Of a stretch of 64,000 bases of DNA, positions 25,001-35,687 are shown one piece after another. The notes under the pieces were generated by a model, which was given only the letters and a program-made list of their open reading frames with translations, was not told where the DNA came from and did not search any database. Position 1 is the first letter of the stretch. Each line of letters opens with the position of its first letter. This DNA is from Avena insularis (lineage: Eukaryota > Streptophyta > Magnoliopsida > Poales > Poaceae): the NCBI GenBank assembly GCA_023614405.1, contig JAJUPC010000035.1, positions 1,364,001 to 1,428,000 on the forward strand, in the 5' to 3' direction. The position numbers were made by a program, and so were the translations under genes.

Positions 25001-28000
25001 ATGTTTCTTCATAATATGAGTATTTATGAAACAGTATCACAGTCCACGTACTCTTCTCTGAAACAGCCTACCTACATTTTGCTTTTGAACTCTCCAGAAA
25101 AAACACAACCTAGGTGGTTTGACTAATGTTTTGGCACATTAGACTAACCTAAGACAACTCCTGGCTACATTCAGTCATATCGTATAAATAGCTCACTTGC
25201 GGAAAGAACAACTTTCATTTCTCTCTTTTGGTGGTGAACAAATCCTTTCTCCTCACTTTTTGTGCTCCGTTCAAGATGTGACTCATCCTGTATATACATA
25301 ATATACATAATTAGGAGACCTCTCATGAAGGAAGGAGTACCATTTGTGTGGGTTAGATACTTTATTTGTGATTTATGAATATACATAATTAGGAGACCTC
25401 TCACGAAGAAAGGAGTACCATTTGTGTGTGTTAGATACTTTATTTGTGATTTATGAAAGTTTTTGTATATTTGCTAGGCCAGACCTAAATTTTTCTCAAC
25501 ACTAACTACTAGACCTACGATCGAAAAATGACAAGAAGCACATGGTTCAAGTGAAACTAACATTTTTCCCAAACCTATCAGACCAAGTAAGAGAGAGCAT
25601 ATTCAATCTACTAGTAAATGGTAAGCCAATCAACAAAACTTAGCCCAACATAATATGGTGTTTAGATTTATTCAGAAAGACCAAAGATAAATCGAGAGAG
25701 GATTTGTGGCTCCTGGGCTCCAGTGAGCCTGGTTTTTGTTCGTTTAAATGGTAAAACAAACAAAAACCTGGCTCATCCAGGAGCCACAAATCCTCTCTCG
25801 ATTTATCTTTGGGTTATAAAAAAGCCATCGGAGGTAGAAGAAACCTCAATCCCAAGAAAATAGCATAGAGGACCAAGATCATAAGAAACTGCTCATTGAG
25901 ATGGGCCTTGACAAAGGCAATGGTACTCAGAGTTGTCACCAGTGATGATGTCGTCAACATATAGAAGAAGAGTCCGACCACGAGCAGAAAGGTGGACAAA
26001 CAAGGCTGGATCATGAGCACTAGGCACAAAACTAGTAACAGTCACCATAGAGGCGAAGCGCTCAAACCAGACCCAGGTGGTGGCTACATATAAACCTCCT
26101 CACATAGCTCACCATTGAGAAAGGTATTCTTAAAATCAAGCTGAGACATAGACCAATGGAGAACAGAGGCCACAACAAGATGTGTGCGAAGAGTGGTCAT
26201 ATGGGCCACATGAGCAAAAGTCTCATCATAATCACGACCACTCTCCAGCTGAAAGCCACGAGCCACAAGATGAGCTTTGTAACGCTCAAGAGAACCATTA
26301 GAGCGAGTCTTAATCTTATAGACCCACTTACGACCCACTTACACGTGATGGGATGAACATGTGGGAGGAAGAGGAACCAGATCCCATGTGCCGGTGCGCT
26401 CAAGCGCATCAATCTCCTCTGCCATCGCAAGCTGCCATTCGGGGTGAACAACAACATCTCGATAAGAAGTGGGCTCAAGGACAATAGAAAGACCATAACG
26501 GTCAGGGGAATAGCGGTTGGGTGGGGGCAAGGAAGAGGACGAAGACGAAGACCATAAGTCTGCTGAGACGACACAACAGAAGTGGCACGCCGGTAGTCAT
26601 CCGTAACACGTGGACGACGGGTATAGTGAAAAGGAAAAGTGGGATGAGAAGGAACCACTAGAGGTGACAAGGATGGGGAAGGCATCAGTGATGGAGATGG
26701 AGAGTCATGCAACAAGGGGGGAGAAGAAACCGTAGGAAGACGACGCCGGATCAGAAATAGTGGGACGAGGAGTAGGAATACGAGGCATTGAGGTGTATCG
26801 GGAAACATGAGAAAAGAGATATCCTCGACTGAAAAGGTCGAGCAGGATGGACGGGGGTAGAATGGATGGGAGTCATCAGATGTCACATCTCGGGAAATAC
26901 GCATTTGACGAGCGGTAGGATCCCAACACTCATAACCCTTATGCTCATCGCTAAATCCTAGAAATACACACTCATCGAAGGCGGTACCAGTGCGATCACA
27001 TGTGAGGAGAGGAGGAGAACATAACAAGCACAACCAAACGAAGCAAAGCGTAGAAAAATCAGGAGAACGACAAGAGACGTTCCATAGGAATACCGCCCTG
27101 TAGAGCAGCAGAGGGCTGCATGTTGATGAGATAGGTGGAAGTGGAGACAGCCTCGGCCCAAAAGTGGGGCGGAAGAGAGGAGACGATCATCATTGCACGA
27201 GCTGTCTCAAGAAGGTGACGATGCCTGTGCTCAGCCACACCATTCTGAGCATGAGCACCAGGACAAGAGAAGGACTGAGCAAGAGTACCCTACTTAGCAA
27301 GAAAAGCTCGCAACGAACGAGAGAGATACTCACCAGCAGAATCTGCACGGAAAACAAGAATAGGGGTGGAGAACTGGGTACGGACCATGGCAGCAAATTG
27401 TTTATATATAGATAAGATCTCACTACGAGAAGACATGAAATATATCCAAGTGTGGCGAGAAAAATCATCTATAAAGATAATATAGTAGCGATGCCCCCCT
27501 TTTGCAGCGGAGCCGTACCCTAAACATCTGAATGAGCTAGATCAAAAGGATGCTTGGATAGTGACTCACTATGAGGATAGAGCAACTGAATCTGCTTACC
27601 AGGCGGACAAGCTAGACAATCCAAAGAAGCGTTCCCGGAGACAGACCCCAGAACACCGCGATGAACTGAAGTCGAGATATGAGAACCACATAGATGTCCA
27701 AAACGATGATGCCGCTGCTAAAAAGAGCTGGTAGAGGCGGCAACAAGGGCCAAGTGACTGGCGACAGTGGCAACGGAGGGAAGACGAAGCCATTCAAGCT
27801 CCCACGGCACCAAGTAGAGCGCTCGTGCGACGATCCTGAATAGAATAGGAATCAAAGTCGAGAATGACCCTACAACGTAAGTCAATGATCTGACTATCAG
27901 AAAAGAGCTGCATGGTAAGTTGAGGAATATGAGAAATCGAAGGAACATGAAATGATGAAGTGCTAAGAGTGCCTTGACTAGCGACTAGGAGGGGAGTACC

Positions 28001-31000
28001 ATCAACAATAGGAACACTGCCAGGTGACTGGTTCCGAACGGAGGTCAAAGTGGAGAATCATAATTCATATGAAAAGTTGCTCCAGTATTAAGAATCCATG
28101 ATAATGTACCTGAATGAGTAGGTGGTCTCTCGGTGCCAAAAAAATCTGTCACGGAAATTGCAGAACCTGTCGGTGAAGAATCCCAAGCATCAAGTAGGCA
28201 TGGAAGTTGCGCAATCTCATGCGCAGTCAGGGACACATCGGAAGAGGTCGAGGTAGAAACACTTGTCGACGAAGAGCGGTCGTCAACCACCCGTGGAAGC
28301 CGCGTGTAGAGTCGATGTAGAGCTATCACAGCCGCGTGCGGAAGCCACGAGAGGAGTTGATGTAGAGTGGCAAGTCGGCGTAAGGCGGCATGTAGAAGCC
28401 ATCGGGGGAGTCGATATAGAGTGGCCACTACCACATACAGAAGCCGCCAGAGGAGTCGACGTAGAGCAGCGAGTCGACGTAGATCGACACGCGTAAGAAG
28501 CCAGGGGCTAGGCCGGTATTGGGCTAGTTGGGCCGGCAACGGGCTGGGCTGCGGAAAAGGTTGGGGAGGGATAGAAGCTGGCTGGGTTGCGGCCTGAGTT
28601 GCCACTGGATATTTTTTCTCTATCAAAACATTTTTCCATTCTTTTTTTCTCTCTTTGTATTTTAAATTTCCTTTGCTGTTTTGAATTATTTGAAATACCA
28701 AAAATGTGTTTGAATATTTTGAAATATTGCAGGGCCCTTGTGATCAATTTGGGCTCCTTAACTTCTGTAATTTTCAAAATTCAAAAGCCTTTTGAATGGA
28801 TTTCAGAGAGGGGAAATTAGGATTTGGGTTTTGGATATTGTGTTGTTATTTGCAGATAGCCCTTGCAATTGAGACCCTCCTTGACACCTCTAAAATGTCA
28901 TTGGAGGAGGTCACCGGTCGGCTGAAGGCAGCGGAGGACCGTCTTTAGTCGCCGGAGTTGCCGCGTGAGCAGGGCAAGCTCCTACTCACCGGGGAGCAGT
29001 GGCTAGACAAGATGAAGGGGCGCCAAGGAGACAACTTCGACAACGGCCACCACATAAGAACGGCGGGTGAAGGCGGCGATGATCGGGCCACAGCTAGGGA
29101 TGGCCTGCGTGATGACACATGCCGCAAGTGTGGTCTTCATGGCCATTGTGCCAAGGACTGCAAGCAGTCTAGGAGAAACAGGGCACACTTGCCCAAGAAG
29201 AGGAAGATGATGAGGAACTTGTACTCCTTATGGCGCAGGTCTGCACCACTCCTAGCCATGGTGGTGCAGCAAAGCATCACTCCTCCCCTAGCCATGAAAC
29301 TGCAGCAAAGCAACGCTCTAGCTGCCACCATGGTGATGCAGCAAAGGTTGCTCCAGCCCCAACCATATTGGTGAAGGACATCACCGCTGCAGCTCCAAAG
29401 CATGCCCTTCTTCACATCGACGAACCGAAGGCAAAGGCTTACCTTGGGACGAGCAGCGATGATGAGCGGATCGAGGGATGGTACCTCGACACCAGCGCCA
29501 CAAATCATATGACTAGCCATGGTGACACATTCATTGAAATTGATCATATGGTCACAGGCAACGTCAAATTTGGTGATGGCTCCGTTATCGAAATCAAGGG
29601 CATTGGCACCATCATCTTCGTCGGAAAAAACGGAGAACACAAGGCTCTCACCAGCGTCTACTACATCCCACGCTTGAACAACTCGATCATTAGCATTGGT
29701 CAGCTCGACAAGAGTGGGACATGTGTGCTGATTAGGAGAGGCGTGCTTCGCATATGGGATCAGCAAGGTCGACTCCTTGTTCGAGTCGGATGCGACCGAA
29801 ATCGCCTCTACCTCCATCTTGAGATTGCCTGGCCAATTTGTCTCTCTGCCTGCCGCGATGATATTGCTTAGCGCTTGCATGAGCGATTTGAGCATCTCAA
29901 CTTTGATGCTTTGGAGAAGACGGGACACCTCTCCATGGCACGTGGGCTGCCACAACTGGAACATGTGGAACAGTTTCGCGACATGTGCGTCATCACCAAG
30001 CATCGCCGTGGCGCGTTCCCTCGGCAAGCAAGGTATCACGCACAGGAGCTGCTTGAGCTTGTCCACGGCGACCTCTGTGGTCCCATTTAGCCGGCGACAC
30101 CTGGAGGTCGGCGCTACTTCTTCTTGTTGGCGGATGACGCCACGCTACATGTGGGTGATGTTCCTGGCAGCTAAGAACAACACACCGGATGCCATCAAAA
30201 GAGTCCAAGTAGCAGAAGCTCAAAGTGGACGCAAACTGCGAGTGTTACGCACGGACAACGGCGGCGAGTTCATCTCAACGGAGTTTGCCGCCTACTATGC
30301 TGCTGAAGGAATCCAACGTCACTTCTCCGTGACATACACCCTGTAGCAGAATGGGGTCGTTGAGTGGCGGAACCAGATGGTGGTGCCAATGGCGCGTGCT
30401 CTGCTGAAACAAAGGAGTATGCCAGTTGAATTTTGGAGGAAGGCGGTAAGCACTGCTGTTTTCTTGCTGAACCGAGCTCCCACCAAATCCCTCATGGAAA
30501 GACGCCTTTTGAGGGGCCACAGGCCGGCTGTCCACTACCTTCACACCTTTGGGTGCTTAGCGTATGTCAAGGAACAAGGGTGCCTACACAAGCTCGATGA
30601 TCGCAGCTCTCTAGCTGTCTTCATTGGCTATGAGGATGGAGTAAAGGCGTACATGTTGCTGAACCCAGCGACAAGGCGTGTTTGCGTCGCCCTTGACGTC
30701 ATCTTCGATGAAGAACGTGGCTGGGATTGGACAGCGGATGGCAGTGAATACTCTAGCAGCAACTTTGACATAGAGTACATCGGCCGTCGTGCCACGAGGG
30801 CGCCCTAGTTCAGGAGAGGATAGATCTGCATCGTCAAGACATGAGGCTCAAGGTGCCTCAGCAGCGCACCACAATCGCCTCCATCTGCTCCAATAGCAAG
30901 TGCTGCAACCCCAACAACTCCAAAATTTCTCATGCCACTAGCAGATGATGATGATCAACTCGATGTTGCGTAGGGCGACAGCATCGGAAATCTAATTGGA

Positions 31001-34000
31001 GAAGAACCAGTGCCTAAGGCTCGCAGCGCAACCTCGACTCTGAGCTACACTTGACCAGCACGGGGGAGCTGTGCTCATTCGCAGAAGCTGAGTGCGACAA
31101 GACATGGCAGACAACCATGCGTGAGGGGATTGAAGTAGTGGAGAGAAGCAACACATGGGAGCTCGTCGATCCACCACATGGGCATCGAACAATTGTCCTC
31201 AAATAGGTCTATAAGTTGAAGAAAAACGAAGCGGGTGAAGTAATCAAACACAAAGCGCGGTTGGTTGCCGGCGGTTTCGTCTACCAAGCGGGCGTAGACT
31301 TTGATGAAGTCTCTGCTCTGGATTCCTAGGAGGGGTGGCCAAGCCACCACATGGACGTAAGATCGGCCTTTCTCAATGGAGAACTGAAGGAGGAGGTCTA
31401 TGTGAAGCAGCCACCAGGTTTCGTCGTCAATGGTGAAGAAGGAAAGGTTCTGTGGCTGCGCAAGGCCCTGTATGGCCCGTGACAGGCGCCACGAGCATCG
31501 AACGCGAAGCTCGACTACACGCTCAAGGAAATGGGCTTCAAGCAGAGAGCACGAGCACACAATCTACCGACGCATCACCGACAACGCAATCTTGCTCATT
31601 TGGAGTATATGTGGAGGATTTGATCATCACAGGTTCGTCCAAGGGAGCAATTGAGAGCTTCAAGGACGAGATGAAGACAAAATTCTAGACGAGTGACCTT
31701 GGATTGTTGTCGTTTTATCTCGGAATTAAGTCCAGCAGTACGGTGATGGCATCAGCCTGTGTCAAGCACACTATGCCTTGCGCATCCTTCAGCTAGGAGG
31801 AATGGAAGGATGCAATTCAGCACACACCCCAATGGAGGAGAGCCGTGAAAGTATAGTAAAAGGGGTGGACGCCATGAAGTACCGATAGATTGTTGGTAGC
31901 CTTTGATACCTCGTCCACACCAGGCCAGACATGTCATTTGCTGTTGGGTTCGATAGTCAATTCATGGAGTGACCCACAGAGGAGCACATGATGGCTGTGA
32001 AGAGAATTCTTCGCTACGTACCCACTATGGTCTTCACTACCGGCAGAAGTCGAAGGAGGCACGGTTGATTGGTTATAGTGACAGTGACCTAGCCATCGAC
32101 ATTGACACTAGGAAGAGCACAAGCGACACTCTATTCTTCCTCGGTGACTGCTTGGTGAGTTGGCAATCTCTCAAGCAGAGGATGGTTGCTCAGTCAAATT
32201 TGGCTGGCTTGACTGCTTGGAGAACTTGGAAGAAAAGCTGAGACAGTCTGCCCTAGCATTATCCCAAAATCCAGTCTTCCATGAGCGCGGCAAACATATC
32301 GATATTCGGTATCACTTCATCATAGACTGCTTGAAAGATGCAAGCATCAGCGCCAGCTTCATCAATACTCTAGATCAGCTCGCTGACTTTTTGACAAAAT
32401 CTCTTGGGTGAGTAAAGTTTCATGAGCTGCATGGTAGAATTGGTATGGTCCAGATCAAGTCAAGCATGAAGAGCAAGGATTAGGGGGAGAATTGTGAGAG
32501 TAATCCTTGCTTAGGAGTTAGCTAGTACTAGTAGGTTCTAGTAGGACTCAATAGGTTCTAGTAGTGTGTAAACCTTAGGCAGTAAGCTACTCCCTCCGTT
32601 TCAAAATATAAGATGTTTTAGCTTTGTGAAGCAAATGTATCTAGACTTCTTTTAGTGTGTAGGTTCACTTAGGTTTGAAGCGAACCTACATACTAAAACA
32701 AGTTTAGACACATTTGCTTCACAAAGCTAAAACATCTTATATTTTGAAACGGAGGGAGTAGGTAGCAGTAGAAAACTCTAGAACTATCTGGTTGGGCCTG
32801 CCCTTACCGACCTTGTATCCTATATATATGCCACAATGTAATACAAGCTGCTCAGGCCTTTGGCAGACACAAATAGACTACTTCTCACACACTACCTGTG
32901 AACTAACAAGACTAAAAACCGTTGCTCCTGTCAGAGGACATGGCGCTGAGGATGTTGGGGAGCGGGAGGGTGGGAGCGCTCTCCATCGTCCCATCACGCT
33001 GAAGCTCTTTCGGATCTTGTCTCGAATCAACCATTGTAGCTATTCTTTTTTTCCTTTATTTTGCCGTGATTTGTGGCAGTCACGTAGCTTAAACTAGCAC
33101 AGGCGACCAAGGTGACATTTCTGCAAAGAATGACATATGAAGGATAAATTGAAGGAATAAGACACTGTAATCTAGTACCCACATATGTGAGGCCATTTAC
33201 ATGGATTACAAATGCTCATGTGCATGGTTGTAGCATTGTCTTTCATCTGTATTACCATATTATCTATATTTCCTTCCTTTACAACAACATTTTGCAAGTT
33301 GTAAGATTTTCAGTACTGCATGGATTTGACGGTTGTAGCTCACACATTCATTTATTTTAAATGCAACTCTTCTCTCGAGACTTCTGTCTATCTGCTTTCC
33401 ATACTCGATTTATTTAGATATGCATTTCTGTTTCATCCAATGTGATCATCATTTCTTCCGCCTAAAATGCAGCATAAGAATGAGCAAGTCAATATGGAAT
33501 TATGGAGAGAAGCTCAGCTGTATGGTGATATCCAGTTTATGCCATTTGTTGACTACTATACCTTGATCACTCTAAAGACTGTTGCAATTTGTACATTTGG
33601 GGTATGTATTCTCTTTCAGATTTGCAGCTTCTATGAACTTTGTTTTCCTTGCTCTCTACTTTTCTAGACGTAGTAGAAAATCAAGTTTTTTTCATAAACA
33701 ATGCTCTATAGTATCTTGAAAGCAAGAGATGTTCTTTCTTAACATGATTACAACAGAACGATTTGCCCGCCATTCTGACAAAGTGACAGTTTCTTCTGTC
33801 ATTTGTTTGCTTTGGGTATCTGACTTGAGAATTATTCAGATGAAGAAATTTTGATGGAACACTTCTCTTAAATTATGTAACCGTTGAGCGGATCTGCAAT
33901 ATCGTTGTATCAATTATCAATGCTGTAAGATTAAGGAGTAGGTTGTTGAGAAAATAAAATTATCAATGCTGTAATACTATGTCGCATTTGTCTGTACGCA

Positions 34001-35303
34001 GTATATTTTCCATTTGTTGTATACGTGCATTTCGTATCTCGTCAGACAAAAAACTTCATCTGTTAAGTCTGTTGAGAAGTCCAATTGCGATGCTGGAAAA
34101 GCGTTGCAAGAAGTGCACTGTGTCATCACTAGATTAAATATCCGACTCCATTGAATCTCAATGCTTCTTTTTTTGCTGGCAGACATAATTATTTTCAGTT
34201 ACTATATTAAGATTCTGAATTCTGGTTCCAAGATATACCCTTACAGCACATATTATTGCAAGCTATGTTTCTTCAAATTGTGCTATTTCTAGATTCAACC
34301 ATAGTTGTAGCATATCTATGTAAGCTGCGGCATCATCAGAAGCAATAGTCAATCTATTACTTATAAGCACCTTCTGTTGTGTCCTTACATATATATTGCC
34401 AAAACTTGAGACTGAAAGTATGAAACTGAGAAAGTTGAGGCACAAAGCATCGCTCCATGCTACTTGAGGGGGAAAATGATATAAGTTTCCTTTGTCATCG
34501 TTTGCTTGTTATATATGTTCTTTTATATGCCAAGTAACCTGAAATCTCCATTAAATTCTCAAATTCGAAATAGGGGCTATAGCCTATAGTAATATATTGC
34601 TCATCCTGGTGACGTGAACTTATATTTTTCTTACGAATTTGCAGACTAAAATTATGCCTTCAAAGTACATCATGAAAACAGATGATGATGCTTTTGTTAG
34701 GATTGATGAGGTCATCTCTAGCCTGAAGAAGAGCGACCCCCATGGGCTTTTGTATGGTCTTATTTCTTACCAGTCTTCACCACATAGAGACAAGGATAGC
34801 AAATGGTTTATCAGCCCAAAGGTACTGGATGTTTCCAATTACATGCACTGATGTTTCATTCATTTAGGCTGCTTTTCTTACCCTTGAGAAACACAGGAAT
34901 GGCCTTTTGAAACATATCCGCCGTGGGCTCATGGTCCTGGATACATAATTTCAAGGGACATTGCAAAATTTGTTGTTCAAGGTCATCAAGAACGAACACT
35001 TCAGGTTGAAAGAACTCGCAATACACTCACAAACTTCTTCTGTGTTATCTTGTTACACATTGACCCAGCTCTTGATTGATCTTGTTGCTTCCTCAGCTAT
35101 TCAAACTTGAAGACGTGGCGATGGGCATATGGATCCAGCAATACAAAGACAGCGGTCAGAAAGTGAACTATGCAAGCGATGAACGGTTCTACAATGAAGG
35201 ATGTGATACTGATTATGTCCTCGCCCATTATCAGAGCCCGAGGCTTATGATGTGCTTGTGGGAGAAGCTTCAGAAGGAATCTCAAGCTGTATGCTGTGGA
35301 TAA
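22098..35303 (+). CDS. Galectin-domain beta-1,3-galactosyltransferase (GT31), GALT3-like hydroxyproline O-galactosyltransferase, 7 exons
   Basis: Exons: 22098-22729, 24163-24412, 24496-24771, 33473-33601, 34645-34821, 34897-35004, 35097-35303; all introns are GT-AG and the joined frame encodes 592 aa without stops. A hydrophobic signal anchor (residues about 6-24) predicts a type II Golgi membrane protein. The galectin-like domain spans roughly 140-315 ([40 protein letters not shown]). The GT31 domain follows from about 340: [20 protein letters not shown], metal-binding [35 protein letters not shown], and C-terminal [15 protein letters not shown]. Plant relatives (GALT2-6) transfer galactose from UDP-Gal to hydroxyproline of arabinogalactan proteins; of those I recall, GALT3 fits best. 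Exon 1 is GC-rich, as is usual in grasses. Intron 3 is 8.7 kb because of transposons. Donor and acceptor substrates are inferred from the family. Confidence 0.92.
25301..25456 (+). repeat. 78-bp tandem duplication
   Basis: Two head-to-tail units, 25301-25378 and 25379-25456, both start ATATACATAATTAGGAGACC and end TTTGTGATTTATGA, with only a few mismatches. It is non-coding and intronic. Confidence 0.9.
25681..25812. mobile_element. Hairpin MITE-like element with 36-bp perfect terminal inverted repeats
   Basis: 25681-25716 (starting CCAAAGATAAATCGAGAG) is the exact reverse complement of 25777-25812. An inner, imperfect second pairing (about 25725-25745 with 25753-25773) extends the fold, leaving a short loop. 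The 132-bp unit resembles a foldback MITE, but no clear target-site duplication was found and I do not recognise the family. It abuts the point where the antisense Copia reverse transcriptase is cut off. Confidence 0.75.
25813..28255 (-). pseudogene. Copia pol remnant on the minus strand (protease, integrase, reverse transcriptase)
   Basis: Reading leftward from about 28255: a protease-like [11 protein letters not shown] (28060-28100); a pre-integrase zone containing [11 protein letters not shown] (about 27700); integrase with [19 protein letters not shown] (about 27180-27260); a C-terminal motif [20 protein letters not shown] (about 26940); and reverse transcriptase with [38 protein letters not shown] (26084) and LLLYVDD (25950-25970). 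The frame is broken by several shifts and stops. RNase H and both LTRs are absent, and the reverse transcriptase ends at the hairpin element at 25812. It is a dead fragment of an autonomous Copia element lying antisense in intron 3. Confidence 0.85.
28256..28849 (-). repeat. Degenerate ~60-bp repeats and gag-flank of the antisense Copia element
   Basis: Between about 28275 and 28490 a phrase like GAAGCCGC...GAGTCGATGTAGAG recurs four or five times with heavy variation, apparently a variable linker between gag and protease. The rest (28500-28849) is AT-rich with no recognisable gag domain on either strand. The border between the antisense and sense Copia fragments lies near 28850 and could not be fixed. 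Confidence 0.45.
28850..32480 (+). pseudogene. Copia gag-pol remnant on the plus strand
   Basis: Domains in order: C-terminal gag with zinc knuckle [14 protein letters not shown] (29120-29161), protease-like [11 protein letters not shown] (about 29480), pre-integrase zone (29875-29990), integrase with [12 protein letters not shown] (30240-30280) and its C-terminal [24 protein letters not shown] stretch (about 30590), reverse transcriptase with [20 protein letters not shown] (about 31350-31410), and RNase H with [18 protein letters not shown] (32070-32130). The polymerase box reads YVED at 31608-31619 instead of YVDD. Many stops and frameshifts break it (for example 29869, 30090, 30346, 30808). 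The 5' LTR and N-terminal gag are missing; a 3' LTR follows. Confidence 0.88.
32482..32493 (+). other. Polypurine tract of the sense Copia element
   Basis: TAGGGGGAGAAT directly precedes the TGTGAGAG that starts the 3' LTR. It primes plus-strand DNA in related elements. Confidence 0.75.
32494..32889 (+). repeat. 3' LTR of the sense Copia element, split by a MITE
   Basis: It starts TGTGAGAG after the polypurine tract and ends near TTCTCACA (32889); an end at about 32909 is also possible. Without the 169-bp Stowaway inserted at 32590-32758 it would be only about 230 bp, a short Copia-type LTR. It keeps a TATA-like TATATATATG at 32821-32830 reading in the same direction as the host gene. Confidence 0.7.
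32590..32758. mobile_element. Stowaway MITE (169 bp) in intron 3
   Basis: It is flanked by TA on both sides and has terminal inverted repeats beginning CTCCCTCCGTTTCAAAAT that match perfectly for about 49 bp. The whole element folds into a near-complete hairpin. It is non-coding and was moved by a Tc1/mariner-type transposase supplied elsewhere. It is nested in the Copia 3' LTR. Confidence 0.95.
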
Positions 35304-35513
35304 CTTGTGCAGTAGCACTACCGTGTATGTGATAGATTAGTCCTGTTGTTGTACAATATAAACCACGATTTTTCTTTGTTCGAGCTCTGGTGCAACAGTT
35401 GTAGCATTAGGTGCTCATCATTCTTTTGTTTTGATCGATGCTTTCAGTTTCATAGAAAACGTTGATCCATGTATATAGATGTCATTTTCGAATTAGACTT
35501 GTACTACAAATTA

Positions 35514-35687
35514 CTCTCTCCTTTCCAAATTATAAGATATTTTAGTCTTTTTTATGAAGCACCTGTATTAAATGGCTTTTAGTGTGTAGATTTGAAGCAA
35601 AATGAATGAACTTACACACTAAAATGCGTCCAGATTGATCTGTTTCAGAAAAAAGTTAAAACCATCTTATATTTTGAAACAGAGGGA
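35514..35687. mobile_element. Stowaway MITE (174 bp), diverged, 3' of the galactosyltransferase gene
   Basis: It is flanked by TA (35512-35513 and 35688-35689). Termini CTCTCTCCTTTCCAAATTAT and ATTTTGAAACAGAGGGA are imperfect inverted repeats, and the central TTTTAGTGTGTAG / TTACACACTAAAA pair is also conserved. It is older than the intron 3 copy, judging by mismatches. It lies about 210 bp past the stop codon, so it may fall in the 3' UTR or provide transcript-end sequence. Confidence 0.88.

Larger units (their letters stand above)
24772..33472 (+). other. Intron 3 of the galactosyltransferase gene, expanded by transposons
   Basis: The donor GTAAGC follows the phase-0 codon CTT at 24771 and the acceptor TGCAG ends at 33472. 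Native-looking intron sequence lies at 24772-25300 and about 32910-33472. The middle holds a 78-bp tandem duplication, a hairpin MITE, an antisense Copia fragment, a sense Copia fragment with its 3' LTR, and a Stowaway MITE. The flanking exons join in frame through conserved family sequence (RFFTGL then [11 protein letters not shown]), so the intron must still be spliced if the gene is functional. Confidence 0.85.

Noticed and set aside
24772..33472. Retrotransposon polyproteins as separate functional genes
   Set aside because: Both Copia copies in the intron have many stops and frameshifts, lack at least one LTR, and one has an altered polymerase active site.
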